Source of the DNA: Arthrobotrys musiformis
Lineage: Eukaryota > Ascomycota > Orbiliomycetes > Orbiliales > Orbiliaceae
Length of the DNA: 64,000 nucleotides
Assembly (NCBI GenBank): GCA_036971715.1
Contig: JAVHJL010000003.1
Location: forward strand, 3,844,001-3,908,000
Direction of reading: 5' to 3'
Below the pieces are notes generated by a model, which was not told where the DNA came from, did no database searches, and worked only from the letters and a program-made list of their open reading frames with translations. A program made the position numbers and the translations under genes. Positions 11,436-23,349 of the stretch are shown piece by piece (positions within the stretch are counted from its first letter, which is position 1; each line of letters starts with the position of its first letter).

Positions 11436-13762
11436 ATCTTGCCGGCCTAGTGAAAACCCCTCCTTCCGGAGTGCTCAATCTTTTGGGTCGTTTGAGTCTG
11501 CTTTCGTTTCCGAGTGTGGAGCGGGATTGCAAGAGGCTGTCCAGGCCAATGTGCGAGATATCGACGATATCGAGGAGCCCGGCCCTAAATCCCGCCACCG
11601 CGGCCAGCTATCGGTCTCGTAAGTTTCAAGATTCAATAATTGATTGCAAAAAAAACTATTACAGCATAAATGAGGGTTATTTTAGCTGAAAAGGTCCATT
11701 AATAATATACTAGCTCCTTCAATGACGAAGGATATGGTCATTCGGTTGTCGCCTCATCGACAAGCTTAGATCTAGAACGTCGACCACTATTCCTCCCGGC
11801 GAGCCCCGATCCGCCTCGATTGCAGCCAGACCCCCTCACCCCGATTTTCGTTTCGAGGGACGAATCTTTATCTTCAAGCGATTCCGATCCTGAGGATTCT
11901 GGCTCCCGTGAGGATGCCATTGGGGAGCTTAGAGTTTTATCTGTCGCTGTTTATTTCCTTATCCTGCGAAAACATATTCTGAATTCGGAGGCAACTTCAG
12001 CGACGCCCCGTTCAGGAGCATTGGTGTTTACTAGCCAGGAATCCCGTGAAGGGAGTTTCACCGGCGCACTGAATGATGATGGTGGTGAGAATAGCCAGCA
12101 GGGGGCGACAAACGAAAGCCGAAGCGCCCAAGAGCCAAACTCAAATCCTACCGGCCAAGGAGACAACCGTCGGCCATCGAAGCGCAGGCGTGGAGAGTCA
12201 AATGGTGGCGACGACGACGACAATGATAGGCGGAAAAACAACAAAAGACTTAAAGGCAAATCAACCCAACCGTCTTCATCCGATGGGAGGCCCTTTGGAT
12301 GTCCTTTCGCCAAAGGGGAACCACAAAGCTCGCAAAAATACCCAAGATGTGCCCGAACTGCGCGACAAAACCTCTCTGGTGTTAAGTAAGTCATAAACCG
12401 ACTTGGTTAGAACATTATATATAGTTGCAACGTAGCTAATTTTCGAGGGATTCGTGGTAGGGAGCATTTGAAGCGCAAACACTTTGGGGGGAAGCTCCCT
12501 GAAGATATACGCGATTCAAAGTGCTGGGAAGATGTTTTTAAAGTCTGTAATCCGAATTGGGATTCAACCATTTCTCCAATACCGGGCCCTCGTAAGTATC
12601 TCGTCCTTAAGCCAAAGTCAGAAGATAATCTTTGATCGACCTCTTTTAACAACAATCCTAAGATCCCGACTACGACGGGGCGGCTCGCGATGTCGCGAAT
12701 AAAAATGCGGGCCGGCCTACAATTATAGCTCGTAGCGCTCGGTCCCAAAGTCCCAGGTCTGAGTCCGAGAGGAGCGCTCGAATAATTGATATGAACTCGG
12801 CCGCTCAACCCTCAACCGGACCCTCAACCCGAGAGGCAGGGGTTCTGCGGAGTGCGGAGTTCCCGCAAGTCGGTAACTTAGGCGCTCTTTCCAACCCCTC
12901 AATACTGGGAAACATCTTAGGCGCGAATTTTCGAGCAGAAACCGCCACAGAGGTACAAGAGGCCGCTAGGCTTCTGACCCAGGCTGCTATTCCTTACTGC
13001 GTACAGCCGGTCGACCCTGGCATTATTCGAGAGGCGCAGGAATACACAGCGCAGGATCTAGGGGGCTACTTTGTCTTACCAGCCGATGAGGCGCTCAATG
13101 GGATGAGCCAAGATTTTGGTATCTCTTACGACGCCGTGGCAGCACTACCAGGGGATTATATCCTATTAGGACCCCAGGCCACGGAAACCTCAGACCTAAC
13201 ACTTCCTTTCGACCAAGTAGATGGAAATCTCGGCCCATCTCAGGTTCAGCCTTTGACTCTCGTGACAGGATTCCCAGACACTTGTATCCCATCAAGTTCA
13301 GCCGAACAGACACCCGACCTTGCTCAAAGCTCTGAAGCAGATACATCTACCCCACTGATCACACCACATAGCTCAGAACCCCAGAAGAAGCCAGCTGATA
13401 ATCAATTGAGGCTCATTGTTGCTAGACGACCACCTGTGCCGGGATCTAAAGAGAGCCACGGCCCCAAGGACTTCAGGTTTGATAATTACGCCGATTTCCG
13501 CAAAAGGTTCGAGAACTGGATGGTAAAAACGTTTTTCCACCCAGAGTTTTCGTGGGAGACGATGGAGTTTACAGGTACTGATGTCCAAGCGCCTGGTGAA
13601 TGCCCAGTCATAATTACAAATATCGAAGAACTTGCAATGGAGGTGGAAATGCACCAGCGTTTCTATAAAACGCAGACGGCCGTGGTGCGTCTCGTTATGA
13701 AAAAAAACAGACTTAGAGGGATGCTAATTATTACTATGTTTTATAAATTTAATTTCGTGTAA
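10876..13762 (+). CDS. Acidic protein with C2H2-like finger, paralog B
   Basis: Second copy of the family at 7060-9828. Proposed exons are 10876-11094, 11204-11270, 11348-11618, 11714-12385, 12461-12591 and 12663-13762, giving 819 residues with all phases closing. It shares with paralog A the Asp-Ser-x-Tyr-Gln-Thr motif before the third exon, the Arg-Glu-Asp-Ala-Ile-Gly motif, basic patches, and the finger (Cys382, Cys398, His412, His417; C-x15-C-x13-H-x4-H). A conserved segment around Cys-Trp-Glu-Asp-Val-Phe-Lys-Val-Cys-Asn-Pro follows, then the C-terminal Phe-Ser-Trp-Glu-Thr-Met-Glu signature. It differs by an extra 5' exon and by a poly-Asp run encoded by a hexanucleotide repeat. The first Cys-Cys spacing differs by three residues from paralog A, which suggests loose constraint. 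Function unknown; a nuclear location is inferred from the basic clusters. Confidence 0.63.
11401..11435. repeat. GATGAC hexanucleotide microsatellite in a coding exon
   Basis: Nearly six tandem GATGAC units, read in frame as an uninterrupted poly-Asp run in paralog B. The run is absent from the matching part of paralog A. Such tracts change length easily by slippage in whole codons. Confidence 0.9.
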
Positions 13763-14888
13763 ATCGCGGTATACACTTGTGGCCTGCCGGACGTCTGGGA
13801 ACGAGACTAACATATATACACACGGTAGTATACGAGAGCCTTTTAACAGATATATTGTATAGCTAGAGTGGTCTCGTACCAAGTTAGAGCAAGATTGCAA
13901 TATTGGCGCTCCTGCCTGGCATGAATTGAAGCATGCTGGTTGGCATAGATATCAACTTCTAGCCTTCAGCCACCAAACCTTGGTAGATCTTAGATAAACT
14001 TGCGATAGGATTTCCAAGCCGAATGTTGAAATGGTATTAGCAATGCTGGTAAATATGACCGTCCCAACTGCCCCTACATACCCTGACTTCGGATTGCTCA
14101 TGGTATACACCAATGGATCATACAATATTTTGGTAATAAGCCCTGCTTGTATGCATGTATCCCAAACCCCCCAAGGTTAACAAGGAAATCCTCCAAGTGT
14201 CATAATATAAGGAAGCCAAACTCCAATGCAAATTTAACAATAAAAACGCCATGGCGGAACCCGCACCGACAACGTCTCGCCTCATTGACAGGACCCACAA
14301 TCCGATCCACCGGGTCCCTTAAACGAGCAAATTAATATATACCATCTGCACATTCGCGAAATACTTCTCGACTAGGAAATGTCTCCATCCCCGTCCTCGC
14401 AGGATAAGACCCACCCCTTCGACCTTAATTAAGCGAACTTCAGCTCCCAAAAGATAGGATGAAATACAGTGCCCACAGAGAAAAAGGTGCACTAAATTGG
14501 CGAATACGACGGCTGTAGAAAAATGCAACAGGGTTGAAATGCGTTGACATCGTCGTCGACGGTAGTTTAGGTCCACCGGCCCGAATAAATTTCATGAAAA
14601 GGGCTCGACAGCCGAATTTTACAGGGCCCGATGGATAATTTGACCCCTACCTCGTCTATAGAAGTTCGTATTATGATGACCATGGCGCATATTGCGAATT
14701 TTGTCTAAAATCGACGTTGGTCCGTGGTATGCACCCCGTCCAAGCCTTATATATATTTGATGAAGGTTTCATTTTACCTAATAGCTAAAGATATTCTAAA
14801 ACGGTCTTTTATTTCTGCGGCTCGAACATTGGATAGGCGAATTCATATCTAAATTTATCATTTTCTTTTATTCGATAAAACCATTGAA
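13763..14888. other. Intergenic region, no gene seen
   Basis: About 1.1 kb between paralog B and the GH7 gene. There are only short open frames in several phases. The last 150 bases are AT-rich and likely belong to the GH7 promoter. Confidence 0.5.
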
Positions 14889-16452
14889 ATGGCGTTCAAA
14901 TATGCCTACAAGCTCAACTTCTCACTCGCAATCCTCCTACTACCCCGTCTGTCCCTGTCCCAGGGCCCGGGCACACTCCTCCCAGAATACCATCCAAAAC
15001 TTCCAACCTACAAATGCACCAAAGCCAACGGCTGCCAAAAGCAAGACACATCCATAGTCCTCGACTGGAACTACCACGACATCCACACGATAACCACAGG
15101 CGTACCCTGCAAATACTACCCCGGAGGAGTAGACCGATCGATCTGCCCCAGCCAACTTACATGTTTCAAACAATGCGTCATCGAAGGTGTGGACTACGGC
15201 TTCGCTACCGTCACAACCTCAGGCGATGCTTTGCAAATCGGCCAATACCACCAAATATACCCGGATGACTACCCCGCTCCGCGTGTGTACCTCTTGGGGG
15301 CGGACGGGAATTACGTGCAGTTAAAATTGAAGAATCAGGAGATTTCGTTCGATGTTGATGTTTCGCAGTTACCTTGTGGTGAGAATGCGGCTTTATATCT
15401 TGTTGAGATGAGGGCCGACGGCGGGAGGAGTACATATACACCCGGCGGCGCTAACTACGGCGGAGCTTATTGTGATTCCAAATGTCCTCATCAGGATTGG
15501 AAGAATGGGAATCTCGATACCGCCGGTCCATCTTGCTGTAGCGAAATGAGTGTAAGTCTGAACTAAACCCCCCAAATTCAAATTTTTATATCGCAGCTGT
15601 CGCGTGCGGGATTTCCAAACGGTTTAGCAATTTACTAACAAAAAAACAAAAAAATTATGCCACGTTAATTTTTGACAGATCCTCGAAGCTAACTCCAAAG
15701 GCGTTGCATTTACCCCGCGCCCCTGCGTCGGCAGCTTTTGCGACGATGTCGGCTGCGGCTTTAACCCTTACACAGCCGGGTACCACAACTACTGGGGTCC
15801 AGGAAAGACAGTCGACACCACAAAACCCGTCACCGTCGTCACTCAATTCATAACCGACGATGGGACGGATAATGGTGAATTATTTATAATCCGTAGGAAA
15901 TACATCCAAAACGGCCAGGTGATAGCTAGCGCCTCATCCGGAGGGGATGTAATCCGGGGTGATAATTGCCCCTCGGGTGATGAAGTCGGTGGATTCACAA
16001 CTCTAAGCAAATCTTTCGACCGTGGTATGACACTGGTATTTAGTCTCTGGAACGACCCTGTCACCCGCATGAACTGGCTGGACAGCGGGAGCAATGGCCC
16101 TTGTAATCCAGCCGATGGGAATCCCGAGTACATTCGAACAAACTACGCAAACCCCAGAGTTTACTTTTCCAAGATTCGGTACGGAGAGGTCGACTCTACG
16201 ACGAATAATAGCCCTATCACGTCGACTACTAGAACTACTACGACAACCACTAGTAGGTTCCTCCTCTTCACTGTAGTTACAGGTTTATGAATTTATCGGT
16301 TTTACTGACGGTAATCAGCCACAGCACCCCCGAACACGGGCACCCAGACCCACTGGGGCCAGTGTAACGGAATCGGATACGTCGGTCCAACTGTATGCGA
16401 AGGGACCTATACCTGTTCTATCCACAATCCATACTATGGGCAATGCTTGTAA
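14889..16452 (+). CDS. Secreted GH7 endoglucanase-type protein with CBM1, altered active site
   Basis: Exons are 14889-15551, 15679-16252 and 16319-16452, giving 456 residues. A signal peptide (about 1-24) is followed by a GH7 catalytic domain resembling Cel7B (endoglucanase I) in its loops: Leu-Asp-Trp-Asn-Tyr, Phe-Asp-Val-Asp, Cys-Gly-Glu-Asn and Met-Asn-Trp-Leu-Asp-Ser-Gly. A Thr/Ser linker and a C-terminal CBM1 (Gly-Gln-Cys ... Tyr-Tyr-Gly-Gln-Cys-Leu) follow. GH7 enzymes cut beta-1,4-glucan with retention. The nucleophile and acid/base glutamates are present (Glu219, Glu224). The aspartate between them, part of the usual Glu-x-Asp-x-x-Glu set, is Ser221, and the nearby conserved His is Arg235. 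Ser221 is the last codon before a perfect GTAAGT donor, so no plausible splice restores Asp. Reduced or changed activity is inference. Confidence 0.9.
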
Positions 16453-17031
16453 ATAAGAACAGCCCGAAGAACCAAACGCCCGGGAATAAAAGAGTTCCCC
16501 TAGATTTTCACACCTTTGTGACAAACTAAGGACGCAGTTCGTGTCGAGATCTATAAGCAAGTTTTGAGGCTAGGGATGCTTTGGCGCACAGGAACAAAAA
16601 TTTAAAAAAAATGAGAATTTTTAGAATTTTCAGTCTGCGAAGGTAAGCAACATTAATGAAAGTCATAGAAAAGAATAGTAAAAAGTAGGTAGGCAGCGAT
16701 TTGTCCTTTTGTTTATCCTAGCTTTCTTCTTCGTCTTCATGCATTCTATCGGAATTGTGGACAAGGCCCTTGAAAACATAATAAAACAAGAATCGCATTT
16801 TAATCCCAAGACACAGACCCCAAGGCGCCGCAAACCTCATCACCGAGACTGGCTATCGGCTGTTCGAAGGCGCAGCCAAGAATGATGCGCGGCGCCGACC
16901 TTGGCGGGGTGTGCCTGGGGCGACCAAACAAGGAATCCAAGCGGTTAGGCGTGGGGCCTCCAGTAGCTGGGTGTCAGATAAGCAAGCTGCGTGACAGACC
17001 GCATTTTAGGAAGCCGTGGGAAATGTAACTT
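16453..17031. other. Intergenic region between convergent genes
   Basis: About 0.6 kb between the GH7 stop and the end of the RG-rich frame behind UPF2. The two genes converge here, so the stretch should hold both 3' ends. I see no gene in it. Confidence 0.5.
16485..16490 (+). terminator. AATAAA, possible polyadenylation signal of the GH7 gene
   Basis: An exact AATAAA lies 33 bases after the GH7 stop codon. Fungal polyadenylation signals are loose, so this is only suggestive. Confidence 0.3.
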
Positions 17032-17448
17032 TCAAAGCCTGTTGGTTCGGCCCTTCCTAAGTTCTGGCCACTGGGATTCGGATATTGGTGGTGGGGGTGG
17101 CAAATTCGCCGATGGTTTCGAGGTTGGTGTATTTCCCTCCGGTATAATCGTAGCGCAGCGACCTTTCGGCCCGTTGTCACCAGTATCCTTGTCTGCGCCG
17201 GAAAATCCAGGACGTTTATGAGGATGTTGTTGCCGATGTGAAAAGCCACTGTCCCCGCGGTCTCGAAAGTTTGGGTTACGTCCTGTGCAATTGTTATAAT
17301 AGGAGCCGCCACCACGGCCACGATGAGAAGTCAGCTGGTTGTTACTATGAAATCCACCCCTGTTCCCAAAGTTTCCACGTGGGTGGGGATTTCGGTATTG
17401 TTGTACGAAGCCCCTGCCCCTTGTATTCCCACGTTGTTGTTGCGGCAG
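17032..17448 (-). other. RG/GF-rich open frame behind UPF2, possible alternative C-terminus
   Basis: In the frame one base off from the called UPF2 end, the minus strand stays open from 17448 down to a stop at 17032. It encodes repeated Arg-Gly, Gly-Phe, Asn-Arg-Gly-Gly and Gln-Gln motifs and a five-proline run. This composition is typical of real RGG-type protein tails and unusual for noise. A phase-2 donor inside UPF2 exon 8 (GTACGA at 17792) could be spliced to an acceptor ending at 17420, replacing the called tail with this one. A one-base sequence error would also explain it. Confidence 0.4.
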
Positions 17449-20400
17449 TCACGGGCTGTGATCGACTCTGAGAATTGGTGACAACGAATTCGCCCCGGTT
17501 GAAGGGATAAAATTTCTTGTCATTCCCAGAGCGATGGTTGGGATCTTTGTGCTTTTGCAAAGGGGTCTGGGTGTTCTGAGTATTCTGGGTGTTCTGAGTG
17601 TTTTGGTCAAGTTGAGTTTGCTCTTTCCCGTCATCCTTCAGTTGTTGAACTGAAGGTTTGGAGGGCAAGGGCGGACATGATGGTTTTTGATCCGGTGTGC
17701 ATAATGGAGAGGGTTTAGGGGGATTCTTGTTAGGTAGTGATGAATTGGATGCGCTCCCGCCTTTTCGCGGATGATTTGGGTTTGAGTCGTACCAATTGAA
17801 GTCTCCTAGCTGAAGTCTTTTCCCACGTGACGCCCCGCCTTTATCGCCGTATTTTACGTTGGCGCCGTACTTGATGTTCGCGCCGACATTATTCAATCGT
17901 TGTGGCTCTTAAAAATTGGTTAGCAATCAGCCACCATGGATTGGGATGGGGACATGCGTACCAAGGGGGGCGGTGTCTTCTTCCATGCGTTCGTAGTGGA
18001 GAACACGATCTTTGATACGTTGACGCTCCTCACGCTCCTGCTCTTGTTTGCTCTTCATGGCCACGGCGAAAGTAGAGTCCGACGGCAACTCGATATCGCG
18101 AGTCTACGAAAAAGTTAGCCAGACCCCCACCAATATTGCTAGTCTACTTACTTGTTGTTTGTTACCCCTCTTCGTGAGCAATGAAAACGTCATAATCCCT
18201 GGGCGCTGCGGGGGCAAAGGAGGTTCCTCTTCTTCTTCTTCCAGCATGCTCATAGTAATAACGCCTGGAGGAGGGGCGGTTGGAACAACGATGCTTTTCT
18301 TGATCGGTAAAGGAACATCGAAAACGGTTTTCCTTTCGAATTTTCGGCTCTCCAAGCTCTCTGCCATAAGCTTCGCAAATTCTCGGTCGAAATCGGCCTC
18401 CGCCTCTGGATCTCTGTACTCCTGGGGTCGTGAATAGACGAGACCCTCATCGTCCATGTCTCCGGATTCGGATGATTCGTCTGCGCTATCAGACTCCTCA
18501 TCGTCATTGGCGGCTGCTTCATCGTTGTTGTCTTTGCTCCTTGGCTTAGCTTCTAAATCCATCTCATCATGGAAAATTTTGATATCTTCATCTTCGCCAT
18601 CGCTACCAGCTGCTTCCTCTGTTGTACTAGAATCATCGTCGGCGGCTTCAGCGGGGCCGTAGATCTTAGCCGAGGCCTCCTGGAAAGCCTTTCCGGCTTC
18701 TTCAAGCGATGTGTGGAGAACCCAATTCGGGCGTACGTGTTGGAATGTATCTTGGATCATAAACTCAATATCCATTGGGGTACGCTCTTTCAGGTGGATA
18801 TAATACTGGAAAAAGGCCAGAAAGAAATCCAGTTTCTTTTTCGAGGATCCCCTGTCGAAACAATGCCCGCAAGTATCAAGTAGGGTGCATACGAGGCGAA
18901 TACGAAAGTGGTTGTCTGGGGGGTCAACCGGATTGTAGCTTCCGGGTCTTGGGGTCCCATCTAACCTGACTTTAGCTTGGGATGTAGAAAAAAAAAGCTA
19001 GGGGGAGACTTACCGTATCCGAACGTAAGAATCAAATATAGTGTATCAAAAATTACGGGACTGTCAATCATACTGTAATTGTACAAGTCCCCAAGGTATT
19101 TGATGCTAGCAATTCTTCTTTGATTCATTCTGTAATCATTCTCCTCAAGCCCAACTCTGATATTTTCGAGAACACCATCGACAACCCGAATACCAAAATC
19201 TTGGTGGTATCGGAATAATCCGAACACAACAATGGCAATCACAGATATATTGCTGTAACGGACCTTCCAGATCTTTGTGCACACCTTTGCCAGCATGTGA
19301 ACGATGTTGGGGTCTTCCCAATGGAGCTTGCGAAGGGACTTGATCGTCTTGTTGTAGTTCTTCCTATTAAGATCGAGGTATACCAACTTGCGAACGTAGA
19401 GTTCGAACGGCGATCGTTCTTTTGCTACTATTGAGGGCCTTTCTGGCGGATTTACGTAATAGAAAGCATTTTCGATGGAAATGCGGTCCTGTGGGCCGAG
19501 GTGGTGGGCATCTTTCTTTCGTTGTAATGTTTCGAGCTAGGGAGTTGTTAATGCCAAGATAAAAGATGTGATGGAGGGCATGCCTTACAAAAGTTATCAT
19601 GCGCGGCTGAGTGGCAGAACTGCGGAGCAGATATCGCCCGCACCCTTCCAATAAGATGCAAATGATGTCAATGTTCGTCTTGGAAAAATCATCTAAGGCG
19701 ACTTTGAAGCAGTGAAAGATAACGTGTTCAGGAACGAGACCGAATTTCGTCATTTCTGAGATGTATTTTGCATTCTGAGTTGTTAGTTACGCCCACTGGG
19801 TATTGGCTTTGGGAGCTTACCTGTGTTCGGATTGTAGTTAATTGTTCTTTCTCTTTGCGTTTCTGAAGACTTCGGAATTCCTTATCCAGGTAAGTGACCA
19901 TAGCGGAAGAAACATCCGTCAGTCCAGCTTTAGACAGGGAGGCGATAAGGCGTGAATAGTATGGCAGAAGATCGGATCGCCCTCGTGGAATATCTTCGAG
20001 AACCTTGATAAGTCTGTTGCGCGAAGCCTTCGAGTTCAAGAAGCAAAAGTCATAGGCGAAGTTATCAATCAACTCGCGGTTGGTCAGCTCTGGTAGTCGG
20101 ATCAGAAGGGCATCGACCTGAGCGCCAACCGTCTTGTTGGCGATAGCTGTATCCCTTTCAACGGTGTCATTCAAATCCAGGGCGCCCACTTTAGTCGCGA
20201 TCTCCTCTTCCGTCGGTTCAGTAAGTTCTGTTTTAGGCGCTTCATCTTCCTTCCTATCAGTTGTCGACGCTTTCCTGCCCTCGTCTAGGAGAATAGATGG
20301 TACACGAGCGCGGAGATCGATAAGGTCCTCGTACAAACGGCGTTGGTCGTCGTCCTCCCACATCCCATTTCCGGCTGCTTCTTCACCCTTTTTAAACATA

Positions 20401-21678
20401 CTGCCAGATTCACGGATCATACCCTCGCCGCTCTCTTTCGCCTCATCCTCATCGGCAAGGTCCGGCATCTCCAACCCTAGTATCTCTGATACAACTTGAG
20501 CGCTCGCGACTAGTTTTTCGTGGGCTTTCGTCGCTCTTTCAAACGCCTGCTGTCGGTCCTCGAAAACCTCTCCGGACCGGACATACGCCTCCGAGTTCCT
20601 CTTAGCCTGTTGCTGGAGCCTCCGGTGCTCGTTGTAGATGTATTTGCTGACACCGGAAAAGTATGTCGATAAAATATTGCAAAATCTAACCTGGACAGTA
20701 GGATCGGTGAGAGGCTGGTCGGCCGGGTCGGCCGTTCCGTTGCCATTGACATGGTCCCCGTCTACCGGTTGAAGCTCGTCACCAGCCTTGTCGTCTCCTG
20801 TCTTACGGCCTCCCGTCCTCATCTTTACACCTAGAACATCCCAGGAGAAAGTTTTAACGAAAAGAACTACGAGTGGTAAGTTGACGCCCTCGCGGTCGCG
20901 GGATAGTATGTCTTTCAACGCTTCCAAAGGCAATGGCTCGTCATCTCCAGACCTTGCTATGGTCGTGGCGGATTGCTTTTTGGAGTTGTCGGCAGACTTG
21001 CCTCCCGTCGTCGCGGGCGTACTATCGTCCGGATTGATGGCATCGTCTAGCGTCCGAATGACTCCTACAAGCCAAAGCTCCGTCGCTACACGTAAAAGTA
21101 GTCTTTGTCGAGCTAGTCTAGTTATCTCCTCCTTCTCCCTCTGGTCCGCTGGTAGATTTCGTAATTGCTCCTTCCCCGGCGTGCTCAGACCCTTCGCGAT
21201 ATTCCAAACCACGAACGGGGTGAAGGCCTTGCCGAAACGTTGGTGCAAGGCGCTGACAACTTCAACAGCCGTGCTTATTTCGGCTATCTTAACCTTCAGA
21301 AGGCCCTCCGAAACCGCAGATATGACCTCCGGCAAATACTTTTCCAATGAAACCGTGGCGATGTCTTTCAGCAGCGAAGCGGTGTTGTCCGGCGTAAGGG
21401 ATGTACGGAATTTCTTGATAACGGCAGTGTTTTTCTTGAATGACGTATCCAATGGTGGGTTGACGGCAAATACGCCTAGTTAGGGCCAGATTAGCGAAGA
21501 GTCATTGAAGTATTCTCCCAAGGTGCTCGCAGTCCCACCAGTTTTTCCTTCCCAAATCTCCTGGTTGAGTTTCCTCAATTCGCCTATTTACCCGTCGGTT
21601 AGTCACAGAAACTGTACGACATACAAAATCCGAGGCTACCATACGTTTCCTAGAACGCGTATCAGTCGTTGACGACAT
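17345..21678 (-). CDS. UPF2: Nonsense-mediated mRNA decay factor UPF2/NMD2
   Basis: UPF2 bridges UPF1 and UPF3 and works with them in nonsense-mediated decay in the cytoplasm. Eight exons join in phase: 21678-21645, 21583-21539, 21475-19821, 19774-19589, 19536-19014, 18960-18152, 18103-17962 and 17907-17345, giving 1318 residues. The first MIF4G domain starts near residue 30 (Leu-Asp-Thr-Ser-Phe-Lys-Lys-Asn-Thr). A second and a third MIF4G region follow in the middle, then an acidic Asp/Glu/Ser-rich stretch. A charged UPF1-binding tail (Lys-Gln-Glu-Gln-Glu-Arg-Glu-Glu) and the Leu-Gln-Leu-Gly-Asp-Phe-Asn-Trp motif, close to the usual C-terminus, come last. About 160 residues of low-complexity sequence, including Gln-Asn-Thr repeats, extend beyond that point. 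The overlapping RG-rich frame makes the true C-terminus uncertain; the rest is firm. Confidence 0.9.
17567..17604. repeat. Short coding tandem repeat (Gln-Asn-Thr)
   Basis: Nine-base units repeated about four times in the UPF2 C-terminal extension, translated on the minus strand as Thr-Gln-Asn repeats. Likely a slippage-prone disordered linker. Confidence 0.75.
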
Positions 21679-23349
21679 GATGATATCGTGTGTTCCTTTC
21701 CTTTTATCGTAGAATCCAATTTGTTAGGGTTGTATTGAGAATGCCACGATCGTTCGGCGCTAGGTCGGGCGATCGTGTATGATGGAGCTAGCGGTTGATT
21801 AGCTACACATTGAAATCCCAACAATCCCAGCTCAAAACCAAGTTGAGACGAAGAAAAAGAAGCATTGGTGGTACCGAATATCGCAGTCAGATCTTGACAT
21901 TCTTTAAATTTGGATAAATTTTGAAAGCTGAAGCTAAGCGCTTGATATCGCACTTAGCAATCAAGCCAGGTAAGACGTCGTGCCGTCTTGGTGATCTAAT
22001 CGTCGGAGTTTTCGAGTGATTGCTATTCTGAGCTCAACGGTGGAAAGGCTTCAATCCCAGTCAGGATGGTGAAGCCGATGGTAAGATGCAGCGGATGGTG
22101 TAAGTCGCTCATGAAGCTGGTCGCGATGCATATGACGGTGATGCAGCGGGAGTCGAATCGATGGAGGTTGGTGGTTCGGTCAAGGAGGCTTCCCGAAGTG
22201 GGATTTCTTTCGGGCCACAAAAACCCCACCAAAACGACGGTCGCTCAGTTTGCACCGCCAAACGGAGCGCAACCCGAGCAAATTAATTCAGCCGACATTT
22301 GGAATCGATCACCAATATTCACCTCTAAAAAAATAAAAATAAAAGAAATCACCCAGGGATGCACGCAATTTTAGCTACCAGTAGGATAACATGGCATTGT
22401 AGGCAAACTAGATATTTTAAATTTTATAAACGTCAATTGACGCAGACTGACGTCGACAAACCAGCCTGAAATCCATAGAATTTGGAATTTATAGGCACCG
22501 GACCAGCGACGACCGGGGCCAACCTAATTGCAACACCCAACAACACCAACAATCTGAGATCAGGTTTGTGCTTCGATACACCATACAGACATTACGTATT
22601 TTACTTGGCCAGGCCTCGAACCATTTATAGGTATCCAATCAATAAATTGGAAGGGTCAGGAGACGAGAAGATACGTAATGGCAAACAATAGCCTCATACT
22701 TATGCGAAGACGAATGTCACCTTCCAAATAAAATAGGCGGAACGGAGGACGGAAACATCAAAGCCTCAAGGTCGAGGCGCAGTTGAGAAATCTCGGGCCG
22801 CTTGTGCACGACGGCAATGTACAGTTAGCATCAACAAGGCCGAGATTGACTGTGGGTTTTGAAACTGCCACGATGTTATGCACATTCCTAAATTCACATA
22901 TTGGCGCAATATATGCAATAGCCAATATAATGCCCATAAAGATACACTCAAGGGTTATCTCGTAAACTAAATGCTGCTGCGGTTGCTCAAGGGATTAATG
23001 GGAGTAACGTCCGATATTTGTTGGCCAGGCTTACAGTTTCACCAGTCAGATCGAAACTAAGATTGATACTTCAGACAGCCAGCTCTAGTTCAGATAGATT
23101 GATGTATTGATATAAGCTAATCTGATATAGTGGTGTTTTCTGAATAGTAGTATTCCCAGATTACAATGGGCGCCCATTTGTGACGTCTGGCTACGGCTCC
23201 TGATTGTGAATACTCCAGTCAACGATATATCGCTATATATATATGATTTTTTAGTGTGAAAATGACAAATTTCAATGCTGTCTATTATAATTGATACCAT
23301 CTACACTTGCGTGCAGTATTCTAAACTTCTTGGGTATATAACTATCAAA
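21679..23349. other. Intergenic region upstream of UPF2, no gene seen
   Basis: About 1.7 kb between UPF2 and the 3' end of the GT32 gene. The open frames in it (longest about 100 codons) show no signal peptide, family motif or splice structure. It should contain the UPF2 promoter near its left end. Confidence 0.5.

Noticed and set aside
11951..12394. 147-codon minus-strand frame with many Ser and Leu
   Set aside because: Antisense of a well-supported exon of paralog B.
20788..21483. 231-codon open frame on the plus strand
   Set aside because: Antisense of the first MIF4G domain of UPF2.
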